Source: Phoebastria nigripes (Eukaryota; Chordata; Aves; Procellariiformes; Diomedeidae). Taken from it: 64,000 nucleotides of DNA. A model generated the notes under the pieces. That model made no database searches and was not told the DNA's origin. It was given only the letters and a program-made list of their open reading frames with translations. Below are positions 1-12,400 of this stretch, piece after piece. The position numbers were made by a program, and so were the translations under genes. Where the stretch lies: NCBI GenBank assembly GCA_035582835.1, contig JAYKAV010002308.1, forward strand, positions 498,466 to 562,465. The letters run 5' to 3'. The stretch's first letter is position 1, and each line of letters begins with the position of its first letter.

Positions 1-1145
1 TTTACAAGAGATATGTTTGGTACCACAGTTCATCAGGAAATGGATGCACTTTCCCTTTTTGGGTTGACGCTGGGGAGAACATTTTTATCTGCTTGGGAAC
101 TTGTTCGGGAGTGTACAATGTAAGAGCTAAGGTAATCAGTAATGCCTCTTGGTGGCACAGGGTGTCCTTGTGGAATTACAATAGTCTTCAGAGGAGACCC
201 AAAGGCACGGGATAGTCAGTCCNGTTGTCAGGTGCAGGGAGAGGAGACGGCCACAACGCAGGGCTGGATTCAGATATGCAGTGCTGAAGTTTAACTCTAT
301 ATGCACAAACCAAAAATGATTAGCACAGGCATCACGATCTGGTCTATCCAGGTCATTTAACTCCCACAGAAGTAAAATTAACGTTGTTATTTTCTTACTA
401 AACCATACCCCTTTGATGTTTTCTTTCTTCATGTGGCTTTCACCTTTCATCTCACTTGCAACCTTTTTGCGAACCCCTGTTTATTGAATAGTAAGTTCCT
501 TAGGGAACACTGGTCTCCTTTTTGTTTGGAAGGTACCCACATCACACATGTTCAATACCAAAATAATACTTTAGAAATTAATATCTTTTAACTTAGGTAT
601 GTCATTCATTTGATGGGAACTTACGTTCCATAAATTCCTGTGTATGGCTGTAGCATCCCCACGGCAGGTGTTCTGTCCTGAGAGCTGCAGAATTTGTCAA
701 CTCATGTTTGATTTAAACATTGCTTTCTTATGAATGTTTTGATTGAGTTTGTCAAATGTTCACACTTATAAACTCTCCCTAATTGAGACGACCACATTTT
801 GTTGCTCACTGACCAGTGACAGGATGGAGCAGGTCCATTGATTTTTACTGTAGTCCTGGAAAGACCTTAATTTTAACAAGTAGTGGCAAGTGAGGACATA
901 GTCTTTGGGTGGAGATTAATGGCCATATGGTGTTGTTGCTTATATACTGGAAAGCTTAGTTATTTACTGTAAAATCTGACTCAAAATTCTATATGCAAAG
1001 CAGAGACTCCTACTTGGTTGTTTCCATAACAACATACAAAACAACATCAATCACTTATAGTAGATCTCCACACTCCATAATTAGGGATGCAGTTTTAAGA
1101 AGTGTGGGAGGAGTTGTATAAAATGTTTTTATGTTAAAAACAATG

Positions 1146-1212
1146 TTAGGCCTTGTTCTCACAAAAGCTTATGCACAGACTTCACTTTACACAACGTAAG
1201 TAATTCCATTGG
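1146..1212 (+). mobile_element. Old MITE-like repeat arm (copy A)
   Basis: The sequence from ttaggccttg through aagcttatgcacagac, cactttacacaacgtaag and taattccattgg resembles the left arm of a palindromic interspersed repeat common in turtle, crocodilian and bird genomes, which I remember as reading roughly cctgcaaagacttatgcac, ttaactttacgcac, gtagtcccattg. The match is by memory and the copy is diverged. A second motif at 1218-1233 (ggctatgtctacac) resembles the end of another old DNA-transposon-derived repeat. I cannot assign a Repbase family name. Confidence 0.45.
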
Positions 1213-1514
1213 CATTTATGGCTATGTCTACACAGCTCTGATGCAGTGTCTGGAGTGACTACGCATGCCACACTCTGTGTCCTGTCTGAGTGACGGATGT
1301 ATGAACAAGGTTTGCTTGAGGGGGAGCTTGCCTTCTGTATAGGGAGCAAACTTGGCCTTGACTCGGGGTTTACCTCAATAGACAGCGTCAACAGCCCACT
1401 TTAACTTGCAGTGTATGGACTTCAGTATGGATGTAAATGTTTGCAGAACAACAACCTATGATACTGTAGAAAAGTGATAGCAAGAAAAAACTGCTCAAAG
1501 CACTTGCTTTATGC

Positions 1515-1530
1515 AAAAAAAAAAAAAAAA
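1515..1530 (+). repeat. Poly(A) run
   Basis: Sixteen consecutive A bases. No LINE or SINE body is recognisable immediately upstream, so there is no evidence that this is a retroposon tail. Confidence 0.8.
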
Positions 1531-3549
1531 TTAGCTGTATATCTTTTTAATGTAGAATTTTAAGCAAATGGGACATCTGCCAGAAGTATATATGATATTT
1601 TTAACTGGTATCAGGTATGTTCATGCCATCTCCACACTTCCTACAGTACAGCAGTCAATAACAGATACTGCCATATGCAGCTGTTACAACTTTGTAAGTT
1701 CTTCAGTGAGCCAGTTCCACAGCCCCATTAATCCCTTGTGGTGATCTACAGATTGAAAAAGTTCAAAATGATCAAATGTGAGGTATTACTTCTCCACTGG
1801 ACTTACTACTTTGCTAGAAAAAGCTTCTTTGNTTTTTGTGTTGTTTGGTTGTGGTTTTTTTTAAAGTACACATTATCTATGTTTTAAAGTACCAACCTGA
1901 AATGCTTTAAGTTCTCCTGGCATTTTTTAAGGCAATGATATAACTAAGTTGTAAGAAAACATTTTCTCCAAAGCATCTTGAGGCTGACAAATCACTGGGC
2001 CCATAGGCAAGTGGTATTTGAGTCTTGTTACTTTCAGCTGCTCCAGAGACAACGCTGGTGGTGTGAGCCTGGAAAGGAAAGGCTGAAGGGGAATAACCTG
2101 CAAAAAGTGAGGGAGAGTTGGAAAAAAATAGTAGATAAAGGGGAGGCAAACAAAAACAATATATCTACAAGGAAATGGAACTGAAAAAATTAAGGAAATA
2201 TAAAGGAAGAAAAATTAGATATAATAGAATGCATAAACTGAAAAAAAAAGCAAATTGAAGAAATAAAACCTGAAAGACATGAGCAATATCCATAAAGATG
2301 ATAAAAATAGAAAGGATTAAAATAAAGCAAAAAGCTCATATAGCTATTTTAGCCGGATTTTCAATAGTTTCCCTCCTTTGATAACATAGATGTCAGTTTT
2401 TTCTTTTAAGAAAAAGAACAAATTAATGGAATAGATGTATTTTGCTGAATTTGGATCCTTTCTGTTATTTGTAAAATATTGTTTGTCACATATACCAAAT
2501 AAGTAAGATCTAAAGATAAAAAAAAAAAGAAGTATTTCTATCAATACCTCTCCTGAGCGGTCAGCTGTAATAAGTTGAAAAATGGGGAAATGTGTGTATT
2601 TTGAGGATTTTTACATTGGTTTTAATTACATTACTTATTCAACTCAAAGAACAAGCATATTGTTATGTCAGCCAATATATTGGTTTTTTTCCAAAACATA
2701 ATTAAATCACAGCTAAGGTTCCTAGGTGACAGGTAAGAGAAGATGTATAATTAGACATGTCCAAAAAAAGTCAAATAGTGGAAACTAGTAATCATGAAAG
2801 AAGGTTGCAATTGTCTGTGCTGACACCAAATGACCATCTCATTCAAATGTACAGTTCATTAAATAGTCACCTCCCATTCTGCTTCTGCAGCTGAGCTCTT
2901 ACTACTCTGTGTGGAGTCGGTGGAAATAGGGGGACTTTTAATTAGGTGCTAATTTTGATTTGCTGTCTGAATAACCCTTTGACAATGTGTTATTCCTAGG
3001 TTTTTAATAGTAGCATTCACATGTGTTTCCCAAAGATAGAGGGTGTAGCTGCCTACCGATATGTGCGTGTCTTTCTACCTGTGTCCACTCTGTACAGGCT
3101 ACTGGCAAAATAACTATGATGTGACATGGCCTGTAGATATGATCCATCTCCTTAAAACAAGGAAGGGAAAANAGTTGCAAAAATAAGCATTTTACAAAAA
3201 TTAATAGATGTTGGAGGCTTGATTCCTGTCTCTAGTCATTGGGGACTAGCTCCTNGACTAGCTCCTCCAGTCTCCATGGCCTTTCTAAGACCATAGAGAG
3301 TGGACTTTCAAGGACATTGCCNGCTTCTCTCAGCATCTTGATGCCTGTGTAGGGCATGGGTGGTCTGGGTGCCTCCAGAGCTTCAATTGCAAGGAGGTAA
3401 CTGTTAAGACAATGCTTGCACTAGCACTGTTGTAGGCAGGAAATAGTCTGCATGCTTCCTGGACTGTAAAGATTCTGGTTATGAAAGATCCACTGTTCCA
3501 GCATTTTAAAATCCTATTGTGTGAATGCCCAAGAGCCATCACAACCTTG

Positions 3550-3725
3550 CTTCTAATGTATGATCCTCAGGAAATCACTTAAATTTCTTTGCACATCTGT
3601 AAAGTGCAGGGATAAATGTTTATCTGTTATATTTTGAGGTTTGACTGTTTGTGTAGCACTTTGAAAATAGAAAGCACTACAAACAGTAAGTGCTCTTTGT
3701 TACTATTGGTATTGAAATAACTCAT
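3550..3725 (+). mobile_element. MIR-like SINE fragment
   Basis: The stretch contains several MIR landmarks in the right order: a core-end piece around 3563-3612 (aaatcacttaa, then ttgcacatctgtaaagtgcaggg, here quoted in pieces) and the MIR 3' part around 3652-3710 (gtagcactttgaaa, aaagcactacaaa, gtgctctttgttactatt). The 5' half is missing or too diverged to see. MIRs are ancient tRNA-derived CORE-SINEs found across amniotes, so a degraded copy in a bird intron is plausible. Confidence 0.65.
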
Positions 3726-5728
3726 GCAGCCAAGCGTAGAGTCTAGCTTGCAGTCTGCCTAACTGATTTGCATTTCTACATGCAATGAAAATGGGAAGGT
3801 GTTGCTATAACATCACTACCTTCATTTTATAACTTTTATGCCTCTTGCAGTACAGCCAGGAATTCTGCATGCTGCATTTTTTATCCATTTAATTGTAAGG
3901 CTTCAGAAATTTTAAATATTCTGTTTTCTTCCTTTCTTCTTCAATGTCATGGTAGCATTGCATTTATGGCATCTTTCTGATGGCTCCATTTGCTGAGTGC
4001 ATCGTTCTGTTTATCTCTTTCCAGGTTTTTAAGTGATCTTAGTTGGATGTATGAATTACCTTTCATTAATTAATATTCCCCTATTCTGTAAAATATATGT
4101 AATTGGGAATTTAGGTTTCAGTACAGTGTTCTAAACTATCTGTGTAAATGATTGAATGAATAAATAAGAAAATACTCAAGTCCCCCAAACCTCCCCTGTG
4201 GTGCCTCAATAGTAATCTCTTTTTATCTTGCAAAGACTGCATTTAGAAATAGTTTTGTTTCTTGCCCATTCAACAGTTTCTTCATTCAAATCTTCTGAAA
4301 CATGGCTTAATTCATTATTTTGTTCCTGAGCGATGAGTCTCTGAAAATGGCTTTTTCTTTTCTGTTAAATTGGTGATAGAGATGACCANGAAAAAAAGCA
4401 GCTATCTGGTATATAAATATATATCTGCTCAGCATTTGATTGCAGATTCTAGAGATGTTATAATCCTAATCCCTCCCTCCAAAAATTTGAGAGCATGAGC
4501 TTTTGGAAAGACCTGTACTTACAGGTATGGAGCTGTATCTGTGCATATGCTTGGTGATGTGATTGTCAGTGCAGGGTTATCAGGCTGATAGNTTTCATCA
4601 CACATGCTCTACCTTTAACATCCAGATCTGATTTTGCATTTGAATGCATAAGTGAATACTTGTTTTCTACTTGCAAGTGTACTATAATCAGAAATAAAGT
4701 AGTGGTTGCTAGAATGCAGAAGTCAGAGGTAGATTTTTTTTTTAGCAGAGGATTCTGTTTATCCGAGTCTCTCTCTTCTCACGCAACTGTTGTTGCTGCT
4801 AAGGTTCAAGTGTTCAAGCAGGCATAATCTTATTTTATATGTGAAACAAAACTAATTTATCATTAAAAATAGTGGTGTGAAAGGCTTGGTTTGGTATAAC
4901 TGATTTGGCAATGCCGAACTTCTGAAAGACAATTTTGTCAATAGGGCAGTGGGTGTGCAAAGCGATGGATGCAAAAGATGGATGTCCATCTGCATGGTGG
5001 GATTTTTACGTGGACTTTAATGAAGCTCCAGTATCGAGCAGTATCAGTTGTAACCTGTTAGAAAATTACATCAGACGTAGAATTACTGTTCTTACGTGTT
5101 GCAAACATCCACGACTGTAGGTAGTGATATTTAAGAAGTTGTTTTTAAATACTAATAACTTAAATCATCTGAGAATGGAGGAAAATTGTATTCAGTTTTT
5201 GATTTAATGTTCCTTGGCCTTGTCCTACACTCCTATCTTACAAGATTAGTGAGTATTTTTGTTGACTAAGACAAACCCAACTCCATCACTTACTGGGAAA
5301 GGGACTGTGAGTTGGCAAGATGTGGTTTCTGCAAACAAGTATGTATGGTACTAAATGGAAGCATGGAAGGAGGTTTTGGAGCGAAGAGGTTTCAAAAATA
5401 AACTTTCCAGCCTTGTGTAAGAGCTGTGTTTTCTGGTTCTCCATCCCTGAGCATTGTTTCTTTGTAGCATGGGTAGATGAAGAAAGGGTCTGATTCCTAG
5501 TACACTGCCACTGGCTAGGAGAGCTCCGTAATGGATAGAAACATATAGGGCCTGTGGAAAATGCCTGTAGATGCCTGTGAATTTCTCTTAATTTTCTGTG
5601 TATGTCTGGTTCCTATGCCCTAATAGGGAATACTTTTCTTTTACCTAACTGTATTAGTGGAATTTTTAAATCCCAGCAAAATAATTCAGAAATCTTTCCA
5701 TGGTTTAGGACCTCAAGCAGGGAGTATT

Positions 5729-5862
5729 TCATAGAATCATAAAATAGTTGGAGGGGACCTTTGGAGATTGTCTAGTCTAGCCCCCCAGCTCAAAGCAGGG
5801 TCAGCTAGAGCAGGTTGCCTAGGACCGTATCCAGTCAGGTTTTGAACATCTTTGAATACATA
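5729..5862 (-). mobile_element. CR1 LINE 3' end (minus strand, 5'-truncated)
   Basis: Read on + it begins tcatagaatcataaaatag, then ttggaggggacctttggag, gtctagtctagccccc, and tcaggttttgaacatct. This is the reverse complement of the CR1 3' end, which in sauropsids closes with one or more ATTCTATGA-type units after a gacctccagaggtccctt-like block. Similarity fades after about 5862; 5863-5945 might be further, more diverged CR1. CR1 copies are usually 5'-truncated as here. Its minus orientation places it antisense to DPYD. Confidence 0.85.
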
Positions 5863-6382
5863 AGAAGGCTTGCTCTGAAAATCTCCTGGCACTCCTGAAG
5901 TTCTTTGCCTCCAAGGCAGTCTCTCTGCTAAATAGTGCATCAGTAACGTACAGACGTACAGATCTTTTGGAAGACAAGGTATGGACCCTGAAGATACTTA
6001 GGTCCAAATCAACCAGAGTATTTAGGTGCACACCCAGGAAGGGGTTGGTTTCAAGCACTGTATTCAGTTTGGTCCTAACGCCTTTAACTGTGTTACAGTT
6101 AACGTTAGATTTCTGCAGGGAAACTTTTTTCAAAACTCGATTTTGTTGTGAGTGCTTTCACAAACGTATCTGACTTTCACTACCTAACTTGCCTAAAAAT
6201 CCCAGCTAGGTGGTTCTTCTGGCGCATAGGTAGCCCCAAAAGACTGTCAAGTATATTTCTGAACAGATTTCCATGTTCAAAAGTTTTTGTACTAATTGTG
6301 CAAGCAAGCATGTTTATTATCTTTTGATCTTCATTGTATTTTTGTTTCAACTCTAAACAACATGTTATCAATGATTGTATTT

Positions 6383-6402
6383 TATAATTATATATAATTA
6401 TA
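6383..6402. repeat. 20-bp perfect AT palindrome
   Basis: The 20 bases from 6383 to 6402 (tataattata twice in mirror arrangement) equal their own reverse complement. It lies inside a longer AT-only stretch (about 6375-6416). Such sequences are unstable and may extrude as hairpins; no function is implied. Confidence 0.8.
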
Positions 6403-9400
6403 TAATATCAATTATAGACCACTGGCAGAAGCTTTTAAAAAAAAAAAAAGTTTGGTGCTTTTTTAATTTCAGTTTTACTATTCTAGTATTACACTGAATA
6501 ATTGTTTCTCCTCATGATTTGCATGGACAACATTTCTGCTAAAGAAGACATAGATAGAATGTCGCAATTTTTTAGCATAAAGGAATTGAAGATAATCTCT
6601 GTGCTTTCCTGATTCATTGATTAGCCCAAGAAAGTCTGATAGCTAACTGAGAGTTTCCTAACAGTGTCAAAATATTCAGTGGCAAATTGATGTTGACATA
6701 ATTGAACTTGAATGTATTAATTTTGTCTTAAGTGATACAGAAGTCAATGCATTTTAATACTGACTTTGGTCTGGGTTTGATCCAAAGCACAGTGAAGGGC
6801 CTAATGCTGTGAACAACTAAACTTTTTCTTTAATTGTGCAGCACTCAGCCTTTGTCAGATAGTGGCCAGCACATCAAGCAGGTAAGTCTAATACTGGACA
6901 GACAGCAAAAAGTGTCTTGACAGTGTGCAGAGATTACTTTGTATAAAAAAAGATGGAATATTTAAAATTAGCTCAGTATGTGCTTGTTGGCATTATAGCA
7001 TATCCTCAAAGCCCTTGACAGTTTTGAACAAGTTATCTTTTAGCTCAAAATAGAAACAGCAAAATAATAAAATACAGTAGACCCCCAAATAGTCCCTATT
7101 TCAATGAGCCTGATTTTGGGACCCCCAGAGAAACCTATCTTCAGTTTACCTCCTGAGGATTAATAGAAAAGCTGCATTTACTAGAACTGCCAAATTCTAC
7201 ATTTGACAAAAATTAAATCTGTTTTAAAAAGAAAGAATAGCACAAACTGCATCTTAAATTTATGCTAGTGGCATTGGATTTAGGCACTTGAAAGCAATTT
7301 CGAGAGCAGATTTGCATACAACAGAAACCTGTAAGTAAATTGAAAGTGTTGTTTAGGATTCATAGAGGAACAAAATGCATACTCCATCTCTCACATAATT
7401 TGTCTTGAGGTTTATGAAATAATTTTTCATGGGATTATAATATTTAAAGTAATTAAAGATACAATTTGCTATTTAATAAACAATGGGTTTTGTAACTTCA
7501 TTAAGGATGCTGCCTTTCTTAATTGTAATGGTCCAAAAGGTTGTCAGTGAACTGTACATTAACTGCAGAGATAATAATGATTTTATATGCTAATAATTCT
7601 TAAATGAATAACTCATGTAGTTTGCAGCCACACGGGGAAAATAATTTACATTCCTAAAGCTTACTTTGGTATTAACCCCTTTACTTGGGGAGGGTGGATA
7701 TCCTTGTATAAGATGTTCATTTTTTTTTACATTAGCACTAATGCAAGCATGTAGGACCCAGTGGTGTGAAAGGATTAAAAGCAGCAGCATTAGACAAGCA
7801 TGAACATTTCAGAGAGAAATCCTTGTTAGAGGGACCTATTGGGACCGTGTAACTTGATTTTCTATTTATTGATCAGATGCTTCTTTTTTCTGTTACCACT
7901 TGAAACTCCACTGGGAGAGAATCTTCCTGCTGTAGTACTGTAAATACAAAAATATGCACCAAGACGACATTCGGGACTCATGCTCACTCCTTGCTATGTT
8001 TGTGTGGCTGGACTAACATTAGTATGGGTCAGATGCCATGTCAGGGGAAGCATACGCTCTCTTGGGAGTATTTGCGCTATTGTCCGCAGGCAATTTTAGG
8101 CATCTAGTTTTAACTTTCTGAAACAGTCATCTCTCTGGACATGGCCATCTCTTCATGGACTGAAAAGGGACATAGGTTCCTACCTCTTTGACGCTTGAAG
8201 TATCACAAAAATCAGTTGCTTAACATAAGAAGTATAAATTTCCCATTTTGAATTTTTTACTTAGCCACCAAAAGAGTAAGCTTAAGAGGAGGAGGGAGCT
8301 TGTGTGTGTGCCTCTGCAGATATCTGCACCCACAAGCCAAGTACCTGACCCATGATCTTCACTGACAATGTTTCACTTCATGTTCTTGACTGTTGGGCGT
8401 TGAGGAGGCATTTGGAGACCTTCACCATCATTTCTCTGTCTGTGTTCTAGATAGCAGCCTTACAGCATCTGAGGTTCAACTGCATTATATTTCTGACCCA
8501 AAGTACCAGATTTAGTGCCCTGTCAGCAGTATGTGAAACACCCAAGGAAAACTCAGGCACTTGATGAAAGTGGTGTAATTAGTTAATGAAGACACTCTGT
8601 CATTGAATAAAATTTCATATGAAATACAACATATGATGATGTTGGGAAAGGAATTCAGATTTAATTAATAGATTAAAAAAATCCTTAGACAATTTGTGAC
8701 TTCTTTCTCTCGTTGACCCTTACTCAGAATAGGGTCTGGTCAAAGTATGACCTTGCTTAGTTATTTCCAGTATGTGAAAGTATGCAGAGGTAGCTATATA
8801 GTTCATTTAATGTTTCTCAGCTGATCTACTTGTGTAGGAGGATATCACTTTAACAGGATATTTACGTAAAACTCCTTGCTACAGCTGCTTTTAAAAGGAA
8901 AGGCAGATAAATATGTGCTTAACGATAAGGACATCGATGTGAAGTGGGTAAATGACCTGAGTGAGAAAGCTCATTGACCCTCCAGCATGTTTCAAGAATG
9001 TCATATTTGTTGCAGTGTACTCTGTCCTGACGCACAGCATGTGACAATCTGAGAAGATAAAGCCTCTGACGATGCATACTTATTATTCATCTGCAATTAT
9101 AAAACTCTGTGTGCTATTTTTCTTAATTGATAGTGAACACTGGAGCATAATCATGTTGGAAGTGTCTCTTCAGAATGTTGCTTTAAAGAAATGAGTAAGA
9201 AAGTCTTCTCAAATGTTTTGATAGATGATTCATGGCACTAGAGCTGCTGTCGAGGAGCCAATATAGCCAAGCCTATAAATATGCAGTTACGAGAACTCTG
9301 GAAACATGCATTCTGGTAGTGTGACAGATTCAAAAAGCACTTTTTCTACTGGAGTAGGTTTCTAAAGTTCCTTTCTTCCTGTTCTACATTCACATGCCGT

Positions 9401-12400
9401 TGTCTAATTAGACTAATTGGCTGGCAAATTTGCCTTCTTTTAAATAAAATTGTTTTGGAGGTGAGAGAACAAATACCATCAGAAACCTGAATTAGTCTTT
9501 CTTGCCATAATAATTGTTCCTTTTTAACAGTGCAGAACTAGGCTTTATTATTTCTAGGGAATGTCTGTTTAATTTACTATGCATGGTGCATTTCCAGAAG
9601 GAATGAACATTGGCAGTCTATTTATAAACCTTTAAACAAAGTAATCATAACGGAATGACTGACCTCCACTGCAGTGGCAGTAATAGATACAGCTCTAACA
9701 AATAACTGTTACCTGATGGTATTTTAACAAAGCAAGCTTGCTTTAAGTCCGTACATGTGCGTTTTCCTGTGTTTTGTATTGTCTTCTGAAGATCCAAAAT
9801 ACACTGAGGATACTGAGAATGAATGATAGCTTAGATGTGTTCTTTCCTTGAACTGCTGGTTGGATTAAATCTACAGCTCCTGTGCAGACCTACAAATCTA
9901 TAACATCCGTTCCAGATGAATTCGGAAACAAGGGGCTGCATTCTTTTATTCTTGGTCCAGAGATTAAAATTGATTACAGGAGACACAAGGGAGCAGATTG
10001 TAGTATCACAGCTCAATGTGGTTAACTGGGATAGTGCACTGCTTCTGTTCTACTTAAATGTGCGCATACAGGTTACAAATATTATTGATTGCAAGGGTCA
10101 TTGAAGGCTGGAGGGAGGTTATGTCGCTTGATGCTATTTGGTAATTTTTAAGGGACAAGAGCTATGAACCCTCATAGCAGCTGGGACAGGTACAGTTTAA
10201 ATCTGACAAATGGAGATTTATGTTTGTGTGAGCTGGCAAAGCCCTTCAGGTAGAAATAATAAATGGAAATTTGATAGGTTGTTTTATCATAGGTCAAATA
10301 ATGTGCTGTAGAAGAAAGGGAAAAAAAGATTTAATTATTACCTTTTCATCAGAATGCACTGATGATAGGTTTTCAGTTGTAGATCTGTGCTGCAGAAAAA
10401 TGAATAATGTTTAGAAGTCTTTTTTTGAGGCATCATTTTAAAATACATGTAGAGGTGGTTTACCTGAAGTGATTCAAAAATGCAGTGTAGGCGGAACAAT
10501 ATGGGAGTAATTACTGAATAAGCTTTATACATCTTTTTGTTCTTCCATGTGGACAAAACCAATGTATTAATATTCTAAGATTTAAGATAAGGCAATATAA
10601 TATGTTAACAAAGAACTGGGAAACAATATTTGTTTCCTATATTGAAATTTCAGAGAGATTGGTAATTATTCAATAGCATTTGGAAGACATTGCTGGTTTA
10701 CATGGAAGACTTTTACATTTGGGGGGCGGGGGGGAAAGGTTTAGGTGAATCCTTGTTACGTTTTAAAAATCGGAATAACCAGAAAGTCCTATTTTTTGCA
10801 AGTATTATTTAGTGTGTGGGATTTTCTTCCTGGATAAGTAAGATTTTACAAGTATTTAATATAGATACAGTTATATAGGGTGCAAAGCTGTAATTGATCC
10901 AGCCTATTGTTTCATAGTCACCATATTCAAATAGAATGGAAGCTCTGGAAGTAGCATGCAACAGAGTAATAGTAGTGGGTTTAAGAGAAATGGCTATAGT
11001 TAGATATTTCTCTGATTTTTAACTGTTCTATTTCATCAAATTTAGGAAACAATATTATAAAAATCAGTGTTTATTTTGTAACACTTTGATACCACCTATC
11101 AGCTATTATATTACTATTATATCAAAAGTACAGGACGATTTTAGCTAGTACAAGTTGATGTTGTCTCAGTACACCTCATTGCAACTTCCTTGCCGTACAG
11201 TGCCTGAGATCTGACCAAAGGTATTATTCCAGAATATTAATGACTTAATTATTACTCATACATTTCCACAGAACGAATTTGCTGCCTTTGATAGATTTTT
11301 TTTCTTCAACTGTTGCTTTGCAACAGTGTAGAGGCCTAATATTTATTTTTCTTTGTGATGCCAACTAANCATTTGTAGTTTTTTCTTTGTGAATGTTTTC
11401 CATCAGATTTGTTCTCGTTTTATCCATTCCCTGCATATTTACCATATGTAGATTCTATTGATCTAGCTTTTCAGGATTTTTTTTCCAATTTTTTTTTAAA
11501 TAAAAAATTAATATGAAGAGGTCTTTTCTATGCTGACATTTGATTTTCCCTTTGTAAATTTTCATTGGCTTTGATTATTCCAATATGCCAGCATGACTGC
11601 CTATAAACTGGACATATTGGACAGGTAAGTTATAATGAATCTGTGTGGGGAAAGATATTGTTTCTATTGCAAACAGCTATTGTAATATTTTCTGCTTTCT
11701 TTTCAGGAATCTGTTGCTCCCAATCTCTCCATCCAGTTTATTTTGCTTTCGCTTCTACATATTCAGATTTTCTATACTGTATAAGAATCACTTTACTGTG
11801 ACATATGGTTTCTAAGNTGATAGATTTTTTGTGTCCTTCAAGTCACCGATAGACAGTCTCCAAGGAGTTGATCTTGCTTTTGCGGCCACTTCACTTCAGC
11901 GCTGTTTACTGGACAAGAGTAAGCATTGGGGCCAGTTTCTTCTCCTCTAGTGTGGTGCAGCGTAATACACTGACAAATAGTATCTGGCTGGTGTCTGGAG
12001 AAAACAGCCTCCCTGTGTCTTTCCTTTGGCGCGTTAGTGCTAGGAACATTCTTGTAGAAGGAAGAGGGAAAGGAACTGACAACATGAGCATGTCAGATCT
12101 TAAACTTCAGCATCCCTGCTATGCCAGTTCAAGGATGCTCCTGAATAATGACAGCTTATGCCAGTGGTGGTAAGTGACCAAATTCCAGTTAGGACTAAAA
12201 ATCCAGTTCAGCTCTATTGTAAGCAGACTGGAGCAAGCTCTTTTCCTGGGTGGAATGGTACATTCTTATGTTAGAGATGGATTTGACTGAGACTACTAAA
12301 TGCATTTTTGCTACTGACCTTTTCAGATTTGTCGCCAGTATAATTAATGTTACAGAGGTGACATAAGAAAGGTTTGCAGCAATATTCCACTTTATTTTTT

